A DNA stretch of 64,000 nucleotides from Leptasterias polaris (taxonomy: Eukaryota; Echinodermata; Asteroidea; Forcipulatida; Asteriidae): NCBI GenBank assembly GCA_037783415.1, contig JAZGTN010000059.1:558001-622000 (forward strand), read 5' to 3'. Of the stretch, positions 25,601 to 34,881 are shown piece after piece (position 1 is the first letter of the stretch; each line of letters begins with the position of its first letter). A program made the position numbers and the translations under genes. Under the pieces are notes generated by a model that worked only from the letters and a program-made list of their open reading frames with translations, was not told where the DNA came from and did not search any database.

Positions 25601-26408
25601 GTTACTGGGTCTAAATTTGGGAAAATGTCTGTATCCTTCCACAACTTGTTCATTCTTTATAAAATAAAACAGTATCTAATTTAATCAAATGAGATATTCC
25701 TTGTTGTAAAAAATAGTGAAAAGGTGGTGGCAGGATACAGACATTTTTTCCTACATTTGTTTAAGTTAACCTTGTAGTTAATAGTTTCATCATTAAATCA
25801 CGTTTGATTCTTAGTTCTTTGTAATCAGTGTCATCTTGTTTGATTTCTGTTGCATCTGAGAAAATTCAGGCTTTTGTTTTTAGCAATATTCACGGATACG
25901 GGATAGTTTGGAGATTTTTGGATCGTAACACATGCATCAAACTCTCAGTTGTGTTTGATGATGCACGCACTTGGACGGTTGTCCCACTTCAGTCCGTGTG
26001 GTACTCTGCCTCCTAAGGACCTTATGTAGCTAAAGTGCGTAGCTGTAGCTAGCTGTCACTTGTAAACGGAAATTAGGAAATTAGGAAACTGCTGCGTCTT
26101 GCGTGTGTGTGTGTGTGACTGGTTATATACAATCAGACTACTATATAGCTTCATTCTCTAGTCTAGATGTGTATACTAAAATTTCTACTTACACGTACCT
26201 ACCTACCGCCTTGATTAAAATTAAATACCTAACGAGTCAGTGAGGAGTAACTGAGTGTGATATTTAGCTTACTTTGAAACTCCATTTAGAAATGTGCACA
26301 CATGTCCAAAAAATAAAATAAAATTGTGCTCACCTTAAACCGACTACCGCTTTTTACGAGAGACAGTACGACGGCCCCAATCCGTTTACTTGCTACAACT
26401 GACTGCAT
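7675..26408 (-). CDS. COQ6: Ubiquinone biosynthesis monooxygenase COQ6, mitochondrial (11 coding exons)
   Basis: COQ6 is a FAD-dependent monooxygenase of the mitochondrial inner membrane, matrix side, that hydroxylates the coenzyme Q ring (C5). Coding exons on the minus strand: 26408-26334, 23139-22893, 19939-19799, 19171-18939, 16153-16066, 14003-13900, 13568-13506, 12216-12109, 11341-11139, 9080-8965, 7874-7675. All junctions are GT-AG and phases join, giving 525 codons plus TGA. Exon 1 ([17 protein letters not shown]) is a basic, acid-free presequence. Rossmann motif [11 protein letters not shown] lies near residues 90-100, LLIGADG near 259-265, and [20 protein letters not shown] from about 421 is the second FAD motif. 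The human protein is about 468 residues. The excess is a poorly conserved, charged stretch of about 60 residues in exon 2 before the FAD domain. A candidate poly(A) signal for this strand is at 6906-6901. Exon calls rest on homology and splice sites; exon 2 upstream of the FAD motif is the least certain part. Confidence 0.95.
8070..8240. mobile_element. Foldback MITE, copy 1, in COQ6 intron 10
   Basis: Ends TATGAATAAGGGAATAAAA and TTTTATTCCCATTCATA are inverted complements. The interior is also partly self-complementary around AACGGCC and GGCCGTT. Both this copy and the next lie in the intron between the last two COQ6 exons. Confidence 0.75.
8575..8731. mobile_element. Foldback MITE, copy 2, in COQ6 intron 10
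   Basis: Same family as 8070-8240: left end ATTTATGATTAAGGGAATAA, right end TTTATTCCCATTCATAAAT. The shared interior includes AGTAGGCGACTAGG against AGTAGGCAACGAGG. Confidence 0.75.
9361..9700 (+). repeat. tRNA-derived SINE
   Basis: The head resembles a tRNA promoter: A-box-like TGGTTGAGTGG near 9370 and a B box GGTTCGAATCC near 9413. The body contains TTTTTAGTCCCTAC and GATCTAAAACTGA, also found in the SINE at 15690-15960. It lies in a COQ6 intron. It is not a functional tRNA, since no acceptor stem pairs. Confidence 0.6.
9780..10785. mobile_element. CRE-rich inverted-repeat element
   Basis: Bounded by GAGCTGTTTCGCTAAT on the left and by a hairpin CTGTTTCGCTGCGCTTGC TGCGAAACAG near 10750-10777 on the right. 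The interior has repeated TGACGTCA/TCACGTGA palindromes at about 9962-9985, 10090-10110 and 10540-10570, with the left and right groups in mirrored order. Related sequence lies at 16560-17010. No open frame of note. It lies in a COQ6 intron. Confidence 0.55.
12380..12700 (-). repeat. tRNA-type SINE with tandemly amplified ~100-bp segment
   Basis: Three successive segments share CACACTCTGCTGGTCA, GAAGCAA and CTTAAGGACACAAG, spaced about 100 bp apart. The last continues into GACCGGGACTCAAACCCTGG, a degenerate B box read on the minus strand. This is the same family as the SINE at 23781-23910. It lies in a COQ6 intron. Confidence 0.65.
13211..13425 (+). repeat. tRNA-derived SINE
   Basis: Contains GTGGCGTCTCATGG and GGGTTTGAGTCCCAG (B-box-like) followed by CACTTGTATCCTTGAGC, the body shared with the minus-strand copy at 23781-23910. 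It lies in a COQ6 intron. Confidence 0.65.
14600..14720 (+). repeat. L2-like LINE 3' tail
   Basis: The stretch AAGCCCATTGAGAGATC then GCGCTCTATATGAACATC then (TTA)n matches the 3' UTR style of the L2-like elements at 1400-1480 and 55980-56040. There is no coding sequence left. It lies in a COQ6 intron. Confidence 0.55.
15520..15985. repeat. SINE pair with (AAATG)n-type tail
   Basis: 15520-15590 is a minus-strand fragment of the tRNA-type SINE (AAACACCAGAGCTTGAGTCC). 15690-15985 is a separate plus-strand element with GGGTTTTCCCTGGAATAATT, CCTCCCACATCTAAAACTGA and a terminal run of AAATGAAATA repeats. Translated frames here are not genes. Confidence 0.6.
16560..17010. repeat. Degenerate relative of the CRE-rich element
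   Basis: Shares ATGATGTCATCATGACATCA, ACAACAACTTAAAATTAAAA and a terminal ACAATAGGTGTTTAGCC with the element at 9780-10785. It is more decayed and lacks the terminal hairpin. It lies in a COQ6 intron. Confidence 0.45.
18287..18341 (+). repeat. Two 15-nt G tracts
   Basis: Uninterrupted G runs at 18287-18301 and 18327-18341, both preceded by a T-rich stretch and followed by GCAA. They lie in a COQ6 intron. Such tracts could form G-quadruplexes. They are also places where sequencing length is least reliable. Confidence 0.9.
20696..20742. other. Near-perfect 21-bp hairpin in COQ6 intron 2
   Basis: The arm AACAGTATGCTCTGCTCGTCT (20696-20716) pairs with 20722-20742 over 21 positions, with only two G-T wobbles when read as RNA and a 5-nt loop. 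No protein is encoded. The loop is shorter than in usual microRNA precursors, so a short palindromic MITE is as likely. Confidence 0.7.
20890..21060. repeat. Interspersed repeat with (AATTC)n end
   Basis: TTCAATTCAATTCAATAGAA then CATTTATTTCC is shared with the insertion at 42661-43010 inside DIRS copy B. It looks like the 3' end of a SINE or LINE read on the minus strand, with a pentanucleotide tail. It lies in a COQ6 intron. Confidence 0.5.
22395..22720. repeat. tRNA-like SINE fragments
   Basis: 22440-22530 has a tRNA-like arrangement on the minus strand (GGATCGGAACCC and TTAACCACTAGATCACT). 22560-22600 has a plus-strand B box GGGTTCGAATCTC. They face each other just downstream of COQ6 exon 2. 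Confidence 0.45.
23195..23335. mobile_element. Inverted-repeat MITE in COQ6 intron 1
   Basis: GGCTTGATTTCAAGGCTATG near 23199 pairs with CAACCTTGAAATCAAGACTA near 23320. The inner arms GTAGCTTTGCTT and AAGCAAAGCTAT also match. Confidence 0.65.
23781..23910 (-). repeat. tRNA-derived SINE head, well preserved
   Basis: On the minus strand it reads GTGGCCGAGTGG (A box, about 23902-23891) and GGGGTTCGACTCCC (B box, near 23838-23825), then CTTGTGTCCTTGAGCAAGAC. The spacing fits a tRNA with a long variable arm (Ser/Leu class). The acceptor stem is not formed, so it is a SINE head rather than a tRNA gene. Confidence 0.7.
25474..25519. other. 22-bp-arm palindrome in COQ6 intron 1
   Basis: TTGAGGCAGGGCAACCGTCA pairs with TGACGGGTGCCCTGCCTGAA across a centre of T/A residues. 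There are only a few mismatches in about 22 bp. Confidence 0.75.
25622..25752. mobile_element. Short inverted-repeat element
   Basis: AAAATGTCTGTATCCT near 25622 is inverted as AGGATACAGACATTTTTT near 25733-25750, with about 95 bp of AT-rich sequence between. It lies in COQ6 intron 1, close to the palindrome at 25474. Confidence 0.55.
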
Positions 26409-26823
26409 GTTGCACTTAGCAAAAATATGTTATTAACTTGCATAATCTTGATGACAAATAAAACTTTATGACACTTTGGTACTTTTGCGGGGCGAACAGA
26501 ACCAACTTTTCTCTCGCGTGTATGGAGGTTGTGTTTACATCCAGGCTTCATCAAATTGTATTGTCTGACTTTTTTTCTCTCTCACACAATGTACAACGTA
26601 TATAAAATAAGTTAAGAATTAATCAAATTGCATAAAATTAATAGAAATACATTACAAAATGAATGAAAAAGTAATTTATAAAATTCATATCAAAGTTCAT
26701 TGAATTTTGTGTAAATTAAACGTTTCAAAGTATTTTCAACGTGGTGCAATTTTATTTGTAGTATCCACCTGTCAAACCACCGGTTAAACAAGCGTTAAAC
26801 GTTTAACCTTTGACATATTCAAG
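26409..26823. promoter_or_regulatory. Shared COQ6/COMMD1 bidirectional promoter region
   Basis: 415 bp separate the COQ6 start codon (minus) from the COMMD1 start codon (plus). The COMMD1 start lies in CAAGATGGCGACC, a YY1-type motif that often overlaps start codons of housekeeping genes. No TATA box was recognised at a fitting distance on either side. Transcription start sites cannot be fixed from the sequence. Confidence 0.65.
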
Positions 26824-29640
26824 ATGGCGACCGAGGAGGAGGAGGCTCGCACTGTTTTGGGTTTGTTAAACGGACTTGCAAAACGTGAATACCTCGGCCA
26901 GGAGGACTTAAGTGATGAATTTCTCAAGGAGGAACTGATGGGCGAAGCAAGTGAAGAAGATTTCTTAGCATTGCTTGCTAAAATCAAGAATTTATTGAAG
27001 GTTATAAATTGTTGTAAAAACTTAACTGTAGGACTAGGAGTGTATTTCAACCAATCATTGGCATTGCATTGGCGTTCATCACTTCATGTAATGATGTATC
27101 TGTACGTCCGTACGTGTTGTTGGGTACAGTGTAGTTTAATCAAGACAATCTGAGTCATTGAATAGATGAATGATTGACAACAAACTCAAAAAATCATCTA
27201 TTGACCCAATCATTGACCAAATTCACCTGAGGTCTTCACTCACGATAATTCTTGTCTATGCCATTTTTGGGGGAGTCAGATCATCATGTATAGAGCAAGG
27301 ACATATATAGCCCTGGTACTGGTAGTGGTAGGACGTCAGTCAGTGTGGTGCCTGTGACGTCAGTGTCTGTTGCACTGCACTGACGTCCTGGGTATAAAGC
27401 TTCTCTACAATGCGAACCAAATTTTGACTACGATTTTTTCAGATTTTTATCTAATTTGAGAAGTTGAAATTCGGTTCATACATACTTAGTGTCCTTAACT
27501 GACACTTTTGATGAGTTCACAACTAACAAATACATCCATGGATGACATTATTTCCGAAAATAAGTTGGAGTTCTGCAGTGGCGTTGTGATCATCATGTAC
27601 CAATTGACCGTGTAAGGTCATGAGCGCATGCCCCCTCTACATGTAAGTTAGAATACGCCCTGTGTCGTGGTTGCTATGCATCTACAAATTAAGTACGCAT
27701 GCGCATAAGTCTTCACAAGCAAGTCAGCTCAGGATGTCACAACGGAGGCTTCAATTTCCATTTTATTTTCACAAATAATGTCATCCAAGGATAAAATTAA
27801 CAATTCTGAACCCAGCAGGCTGGTAGTTCCGGACACAAGGAATATGTAACCGAAGTTACAACTACAACTTCCTCCATCAGGTAAAAATATGAAAAATTTT
27901 TGTTATACATTTTTTCGCAATGGTACGGGACCTTTATACCCTTGACTTCGTCGCGTTGTATGCAACAGAGGAGTCCAACCTGGGCTAGGATCAGATTGTG
28001 TGTGTGTTGTGTAGTCAGTGTGCATTATCATGATTTTGTTTTACTAAATTTTTAGGCTTCGCACTTGACTTTAATTAAATAAAATATTACTAATGAATGT
28101 TGGTTAGACCGTCCATAGACCTGCACTCACTGCCATAATTTATGTGCCTGAATCAATGTGCAGCATACTTTTAACATTAAAATGTGTGTATCCGACTACG
28201 ACTGCCACTTCTTCGATTATTTTGAAATAAAATCTTATTCTTATTTATTCAAATGAGATAACATTTTGTAACAATAAAGATAAGTAAAAAAATGCTGAGG
28301 AACAGAAACCTTTTTAAATCAAGTTGTAAAAACATTTATCACTTTTGTCATTCAATTAAAAATTGTTTTGTTTCATTGTTTACAGAATATAGTCTCCGCC
28401 AATATGGATGTGAATCAGCTCGAAGCATTCCTTACATCACAGACCAAGAAGAAAGGTGGAATCAACTCAGCACAAGCAACAGCTTTCAGTAAATTCTGGA
28501 GGAGCAATAGAACTAAAATTCACAACAGTATTGTTTCCAAGGTAACTTCAAAGTTGTTTTCGATGAGTTGTTTTAACAATAGTTTTCAATTACCAGTTCA
28601 ATAATATTTTATTTTACAATTATCCCGAGTTTATAATGTTATTGTGGGCTTGTGGCGTGGTGTTGAGCAAGACAAATGGAAATCTGTGATGGCTGAGACG
28701 GTCTTGGCGCTAATATAAGCAGGTTCAGGTTGTACATGTATGCTCCTCAGTGAGATTGTTTGTGCAATGGTCCAAGCATCCCTCATGAACAGGGATGTTG
28801 TAACACGTATTGATCTAGATTATCTAGCTTAATAGGATATGTGCACTATATAAGAACCCATTGATATTGAAATTTGTCGGCTATTTCTATAGCATTTCTA
28901 TTGTTTTTCAGAAAAGGGAATTCGCTTTTACAATAATGAACAGCCTCACTTACATGTATCAACCCTTGCAGAGTTTTTCTCTACGGTTGAAATAAGAGAG
29001 ATTTTTCGGCTTTCAGAAAGGCTCGGCTTCGATCTGTTAAGCTATTAAAATTTTTTGCAATATTTTAAGTTAATACACAACACACTTGATTAATTTCAGT
29101 GCACATGGGGGAACAAACTGAAGGGTATGAGTTGGAGGATTGACATTAAGAGTCAAGCTAAACACATTGAGCAGATCAATACACCTACAGCCATCGTAGA
29201 ATTACAAATCGCTGAACAGAACTCACAGGTAAGTTTAACTGTCGATCAAAACAGTCAGCTACACACCTGTGTATCTGGTACTTGAAACCTTAATGATCAG
29301 GCATAGTCCTCCTTTAATCTGACATCTGTTTTTTGCCCTAAAAAAAGTCATCAAAATTGTTATTTAATATCCTGAAAAGCCTATTACAGCCTACATGTAT
29401 ACCATAACGTAGGTCAGCCCTTGTACTCAATACCTTCCTACTCTTTTCCAATTGCAAAATCAAGCCTGAATAATGCAAGGTTTCTATTAGAAGTGGTGGC
29501 CAGTAAAGCAAAACACTTGTTGTTATTGTTGTTTACAGGAAGCTGATGTTGTACGTTTTGAGATGGACGAAGTGAAATTAGCCAAAATAACAAAAGATTT
29601 GGACGTGATGGAAGAACAACTAGCTGCTTATTGCCAATGA
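26824..29640 (+). CDS. COMMD1: COMM domain-containing protein 1 (4 coding exons)
   Basis: COMMD1 is a subunit of the Commander (COMMD/CCDC22/CCDC93) endosomal sorting assembly and also promotes ubiquitination of NF-kappaB RelA and copper homeostasis. Coding exons: 26824-27000, 28386-28541, 29100-29228, 29539-29640. All junctions are in phase 0, totalling 187 codons plus TGA, against 190 in human. The amino-terminal helical domain contains DVNQLEAFLTSQTKKKGG, close to the vertebrate DFNQLEAFLTAQTKKQGG. The COMM domain begins near MSWRIDIKSQAKH (exon 3) and ends with EMDEVKLAKITKDLDVMEEQ in exon 4. The exon 1 donor is AAG|GTTATA, weaker than consensus, but the phase-0 join gives the family alignment. 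Transcribed away from COQ6 from a shared short promoter region. Confidence 0.96.
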
Positions 29641-30902
29641 CATCATCTACAAGGTGTAAACTATTCCCTTGGTATATGACATTCTCCAGCCATGATATGA
29701 AGTGTCAATGTTTGATTTCGGCATCACACTCGGATATAATTTATCATCTTCAATTACTCATTAATTTCATACATGACTTGAGATGTACAGTGATCATCGT
29801 GTTGTTTTCCCAGCTGGTGAATGCATAGTGCAAACTTGGAGAGTGGAGATGTAATTGAGTGAATGTGTTCGGGACATTATTAAGGAGCATGTCTTACGAG
29901 CAATTGAAAGCAATTGATGTTAAATCAACCGTGTACAGCTATATGGTATTCTATTTTTGACTGAGAATTCCCGCCCTGATCCAACATAGTAAGTGATAAA
30001 CCAGACATCCAAGTGTCAGTGTGTAGACCTGGTGTTTGACATTTATGAAGTACTGTGCTTTGTTGTATTAAGGAAAGATACATGTACATTACACATCCTC
30101 TAGTGTTAACAAACACGTCAACCGATGTGTTGGAACATTCATCAACGCAGGTTGCAAAGAAAGAAAAAAACCAGCTGTGTTTTCTTTTGAAATTTTGTAT
30201 ATTCATTTGATGGGATTGCAATTTGGAAATCAAACAATAATAATGTCAGGTTTAATTTCTGATGGTGTTTCAGACAGGAATATATTAATGGTTTTGTTAT
30301 GAGAATATGAGGAGAGCTTTTAATTCGGTATTGGTATTGTTATTCATTGTGTTATCTCTGGCAAGACCATTCAAGTTTAACTTGAAGACTCATTTAACTT
30401 CACTCAAGTCAAGTGCTTCATTATCTCTTTTCTGGTTTTTTTAAATATCTGATCAGTGAACCTAACTACCCCCCCCCAAAAAAAAATTTGTAAGAAACAT
30501 TTTTCCAAAAAATGTACTACATAAAAACAACACTAATTATTAATTTTTATTTATTTTGTTCATTGATTCTTGGTCCCAGCAAGTTTGTATAAAATACAAG
30601 TCATATTTATTATTATTATTATAACATGTGGCATCCCCAAAGGCAATAGGGACATACCCAAAGGAAATAAAGTTGCTAACATGCCAATGTTCAATATCAC
30701 CAAAAATGTGTTTTGACATTCATTAGTTTTTATGATTACCAGCGCAAAATATTCCAAATTGATTTGTTTGTTGGTGTAACAATTTGATTCATTACTTGTA
30801 TGTACATAGAGAGGGTTTTCTTATTAAAGCTTCCCTGCAGCTACTTTTTAGAAGATAAAATGAACCAGACAAGACTAGGGAACTGTTTTCATTGTTAATA
30901 AA
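29641..30902 (+). other. Probable COMMD1 3' UTR
   Basis: AT-rich non-coding sequence after the COMMD1 stop. An AATAAA signal at 30897-30902 is a plausible polyadenylation site. Earlier AATAAA-like hexamers (for example AAATAAAG near 30665) are alternatives. Confidence 0.4.
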
Positions 30903-32099
30903 ACTATATAATCACCTGTTTTGATTAATTCTTGTTTTTCTAAGAAAACATCTGTACCTGCTTGTTGAGAGTTGAAATTGATTAAAAGAGCCATCAAATA
31001 ATTTTGTAAAATGATTGTGAGTTGTTTTTTCTAAACGAGTGAACTGTAAAAAGCATCCCTATGTCAGTAGAAATTAGTTACGGCTTTTATTACAGCCCAC
31101 CCCAATGTACACACCTGCCCCGAAGTTTGTTGTTTTTCTCTCTGTTAAATAAATTTTATTTTTTCCAGACGCATTTCTCACCAAATCCTGGGTCAAACAA
31201 ACAAACAGTCAAATTAATTGTGTGTCCATCATACATACCTAGTCTGCCGACCGTTTCCCTTCTCACTTTGGGGAAAATTTCACATTTTATGAAAACCTGG
31301 AATTTGAATTTGAATTTACCCTTCCAAAATCAATGCTGGAAATCGATAAAACAAAATAGTCTTAATGTGCCTTCCTCCTCAAGCGCCACGAGCGCCTTTT
31401 TAGGCGGATACCAGTGCTCTAGCTGCTAAGCAGAGTTAATATTTTAAGTGACTGGCCAGGGGGACGCTTTTCATTTTACTAGTCTGTCAGCTTTTTCAAA
31501 AGTTCAAAATTCATAACAATTAGGGATGCTTTTAACTCTGAACTAGCAGTCGGACACCTTGAATTTTGACTGGTCATCAGGTGTTTTAACTGCCATTTGG
31601 CCAGCAGACCGCTGTTAACGGAGAACGATGCTAAGTGCTATTATTATTATCATTTACTTAACATGGATTTCTGAGGAATGACAAATCTTTAGATAATTAT
31701 TATACCTTTTTTTTGACTTGCCATTTATTTACTTTTTATTTTCTGTGCCGTTGTTTAAATCGCTTACCGGCAAAATACCCGTCTCAAAAAAAGATTAACA
31801 TACATTATGTCCATGATCAAATACAATTCACAACGTGTAGTTCATGAATAATTGAGCTTCATTGAGCTTGCTATGTGGTGCATAATTTATGATGGTGATG
31901 TACATTAATATTGCACAGAATGAAAGTACGCACACTTAATGCGATATCATGAATTATATGCTACTGGCTAGAATGAATATACACAAATGGGAAAAACTGT
32001 CACATCATGAAGGGTGTATTTTTTTGTGTTAGAGATATAACACATTTATTTTATCAGAAAGGGTATTATATTCATAACTAAGGTTTGAATAACGAACAA
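30903..32099. other. Intergenic, no gene seen
   Basis: AT-rich sequence without convincing exons. The frame 31061-31429 has no recognisable domain or supporting splice context. 31380-31400 (GAGCGCCTTTTTAGGCGGAT) resembles a LINE 3' UTR piece seen near 1418-1440. Confidence 0.4.
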
Positions 32100-32104
32100 A
32101 ATGG

Positions 32105-32225
32105 CAAAAGTAGGACTTGAACCGGCGACATCTAAATTAACGTGCCGGCGCTCTACTGACTTAGCTATCTAGTCCCATTTATCCGGAGATCACAGGTTCA
32201 AGTCCCGCTCTAGTAAACTTGTCTT
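32105..32225 (-). repeat. tRNA-derived SINE head
   Basis: The minus strand reads TAGCTAAGTCAGTAGAGCG (A-box region) and CCGGTTCAAGTCC (B box) at the spacing of a tRNA. A second B-box-like CAGGTTCAAGTCC lies on the plus strand near 32190, so two heads may face each other. No complete cloverleaf was found. Confidence 0.5.
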
Positions 32226-32603
32226 TGTTGAACCCTAAATTATTTATTACCCAGTCAGCTTTCCTTGTGGCTTATTACTTGAATATTCTTGTTGCTTATT
32301 ACTTGAATGTATACATGTATTAGGTCTACAGTAAGTACATTTTACAATTACTGCGAACAAGTGTAATTTAGAATTATTGAACTTATCAACAAAGTTACAT
32401 TGTTCTAGTGTCAAACTTACAGTAAAGACACAATACTTTGTAATCGGAAAAAACAATATTTTGAAAGCTCACTGATTATAAACTTCATACAAGTACCAAT
32501 CCTCCTGAGAAATAAGTTAAATACTGTCAAAGTATAGACAATAGCCTTCACATGAAGACCTCACATTCCCGTCGCTTATTACGATTGCCAAGGTCGTTGG
32601 GGA

Positions 32604-32621
32604 GGGGGGGGGGGGGGGGGG
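32604..32621 (+). repeat. 18-nt G tract
   Basis: Uninterrupted G run. Another G run of 20 is at 40149-40168 and a C run of 15 at 50472-50486. Confidence 0.9.
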
Positions 32622-32832
32622 ATAATATTCTAACGTACACAAAATCCATGAGAAACATTAAAGGTGTTTCAAACGAGACCACTACATTAATTCTTCAACC
32701 AATGATGTACATTTCCTACAAAGCTTACTTCGTTACAAGAAGTAAATTTTACTTTGTCACAAGAACATTTTTGCTCTTTATGAGCTACTAAGCTACTGCT
32801 GTTGTCCTGTAACTAGAGGGAGTAATGTCTTA

Positions 32833-33206
32833 AAGGCACTGTACACGTTTGGTAATTACTCAAAATATATATTAGCATAAAAACTTACTTGGTAAACGAG
32901 CAACGGAGAGCTGTTGATAGTATAAAACATTGTGAGAAACGACTCCCTCTGAAGTAACGTAGTTTTTGAGAAAGAGGTAATTTCTCACTAAAATAATAAA
33001 AGACTTCTGGCAGAAGCATTTTATTCCTATCTGAAAGCACACTAATTTGTACAACAAGGGTGTTTTTTCTTTCATCATTTTCTTGCAACTTCAATGACCA
33101 ATTGAGCCCAAATTTTCACAGGCATGTTATTTTATGCATATGTTGGGATACACCAAGTGAGAATACTGGTCTTTGACAATTACAAAACGTGTTCAGTGCC
33201 TTTAAT
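32833..33206 (+). mobile_element. MITE family with GGCACTGTACACGTTTGG end, copy 1
   Basis: Starts TAAAGGCACTGTACACGTTT and ends with the inverse-like AAACGTGTTCAGTGCCTTTA. Landmarks are TGATAGTATAAAACATTGTG, GAAGTAACGTAGTTTTTGAG and ACACCAAGTGAGAATACTGG. Other copies are at 33505-33830 (reverse), 47838-48115, 57436-57550 (reverse) and 59935-60290 (reverse). Confidence 0.8.
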
Positions 33207-33500
33207 TCTTCATTTAAATCTAAAACGAGGTGCAGTGGAGTCTTTCATGGCTCTGCTTACCGCCGAATTCTGCGCTTGCGATTACCATTCTCCGCTTACC
33301 GAGCAAGCGCAGAATTTCTGCGCTAGCTGTGTAAGCGTAGAATGCTTAGTATAACGTGGACTATGCTAGCGCATAAGCACAAATTCCATGCTAAGCCGCG
33401 AAATACGCTTGACGTAAGCGCGGAATTCCCTGCTTCCCGGTAAAGCGCATATTCTTTGCTGACGGTAGGCAGAGCCATGAAATTGGGCCAAGTATGCTCA
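33207..33500. repeat. Self-complementary GC-richer block between two MITE copies
   Basis: Repeated short words (TCCGCTTACC, GCGCAGAATT, AAGCGCGGAATTCC, GCTCTGC and GGCAGAGCC) occur in both orientations. GGCTCTGCTTACCG near 33250 is inverted as CGGTAGGCAGAGCC near 33465. It forms a long imperfect hairpin of unknown origin. Confidence 0.5.
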
Positions 33501-33504
33501 CTTG

Positions 33505-33830
33505 GTGTATCATAACATATGCATAAAATAACAAACCTTTGAACATTTGGGTTCAATTGGTCTTCGAAGTTGCAAAAAAAATAAGGAAAGAAAAAACACC
33601 ACCATTGATGCATATTAGAGTTGTGTGTTTTAGATGCATTAGAAAGGCTTTATGCCCGAAGCCCTTCTTAAACTAGATTGTTGTGCGTGTGAAAAATTAC
33701 CCCTTTCACTAAAACTGCATTACTTCAAAGGGTGTCGTTTTTGACAATGTTTTATAATATCTTTACCAAGTAAGTGTTATGGTCATGCATTTTTGGAGTA
33801 ACTACCAAAGGTATAAATCCCTTTAATCAA
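33505..33830 (-). mobile_element. MITE family copy 2 (reverse)
   Basis: CTCACTTGGTGTATCATAAC, GGTTCAATTGGTC and ACTACCAAAGGTATAAATCC match copy 1 in reverse orientation, with internal divergence. Confidence 0.7.
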
Positions 33831-33841
33831 GGTATAGAAAC

Positions 33842-34214
33842 ATAATCCACCAATTAAACGAGAGAAACGAAGTTTGATTGGGATTCTGCCGAATATATTA
33901 CCGTAATGAGGAACCACGTGAGAATGTATTCTCTGGTTAGGAAACATACCACATATTCAAAGCATAACAAAGAAAGTGATAACGACCCAACGAACACCAG
34001 TTCCCTCAGTGTTTAAAGCAAAGAAAAAACTGTGTGCCCTTTGCACTGGCCCATCGACAAGGGTGGGTTCGTTTGCGAAATCTGCAAAAATAACGGCAAT
34101 TCAAAAGGTACCACAACCGCTAACATAGGAAGGGTAACACGTGATTCCTCATTACGGTAATATATTCGGCAGAATCCCAATCAAACTTCGTTTCTCTCGT
34201 TTAATCGGTGGATT
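33842..34214. mobile_element. Miniature coding-free DIRS relative
   Basis: A 373-bp unit bounded by 77-bp inverted arms (33842-33918 and 34138-34214) that differ at only two positions. They begin AATCCACC and contain GGGATTCTGCCGAATATATT. Positions 33910-33988 are identical over 79 nt to the leader of DIRS copy A (46820-46742 read on minus), after which it lacks the segment carrying the TATA-like TTATATAG and resumes at ACACCAGTTCCCTCAGT. There is no open frame. It abuts the end of copy A at 34213. An alternative is that it is a terminal or internal complementary region of copy A itself, as DIRS elements have complex ends. Confidence 0.65.
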
Positions 34215-34823
34215 CTACCTCACAATTACCTCCATTCGGAACCACGTGAGATTTCAAAGCTGGCCAGTGAAAAGGTCAATAAAGGGGCCAAGTTAGTAAA
34301 CACATGACACAAAGAAGAGCTTTTTGTTTCATGGTTGATGTTGTCACAATGTAGATTTTATTTGTACTTACCTGTGAATAAAATGTTTCAGTCCTTAGTT
34401 CAACTTACCCTTTTAACAAACTTAATGGAACAGTCTTATTAGCATACCTCGACCTAGTTTAGGTACACCATTCAATCAGGCCATGGATTGTCAAATGCAC
34501 CACAATACAGTGTGGTATATGTTTCTTTTGTTGAAGTTAGCCTTTGTTGTATATACCTGCAGTTACTTTGGTCATATAATGAACCATTCCTTTAAACCTT
34601 TTAGCCAGGGTTTCATTAGGCTTAATGTAGCAATAAGGAGTATAGATGTGACATTAAAGTCGTAGCTTAAACATTCAGCTACATAACTCGGATTGTATGT
34701 GTCTTTTCACTTTCAGCTTAATAGGAGTAGATTAAATAGTAGTATAATAATAGGTGTGGTTGAGTACAAAGAGAGTGAATGAAAAAAGGAACCAGGTTGG
34801 AAATCATTGAAGGCAGTAGGAAT

Positions 34824-34872
34824 ATGTATCTCACCTGTATCTCACCTGTATCTCACCTGTATCTCACCTGTA
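34824..34872 (-). repeat. 3'-terminal 11-bp repeats of the CR1-like LINE
   Basis: Four tandem copies of CAGGTGAGATA on the minus strand, immediately after the LINE stop codon region. Short 3' tandem repeats in place of poly(A) are usual in CR1-group LINEs. Confidence 0.85.
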
Positions 34873-34881
34873 GACGGCCAA

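Noticed and set aside
31061..31429. 122-residue plus-strand frame
   Set aside because: No recognisable domain, Ser/Pro/Phe-rich, no splice or promoter context.
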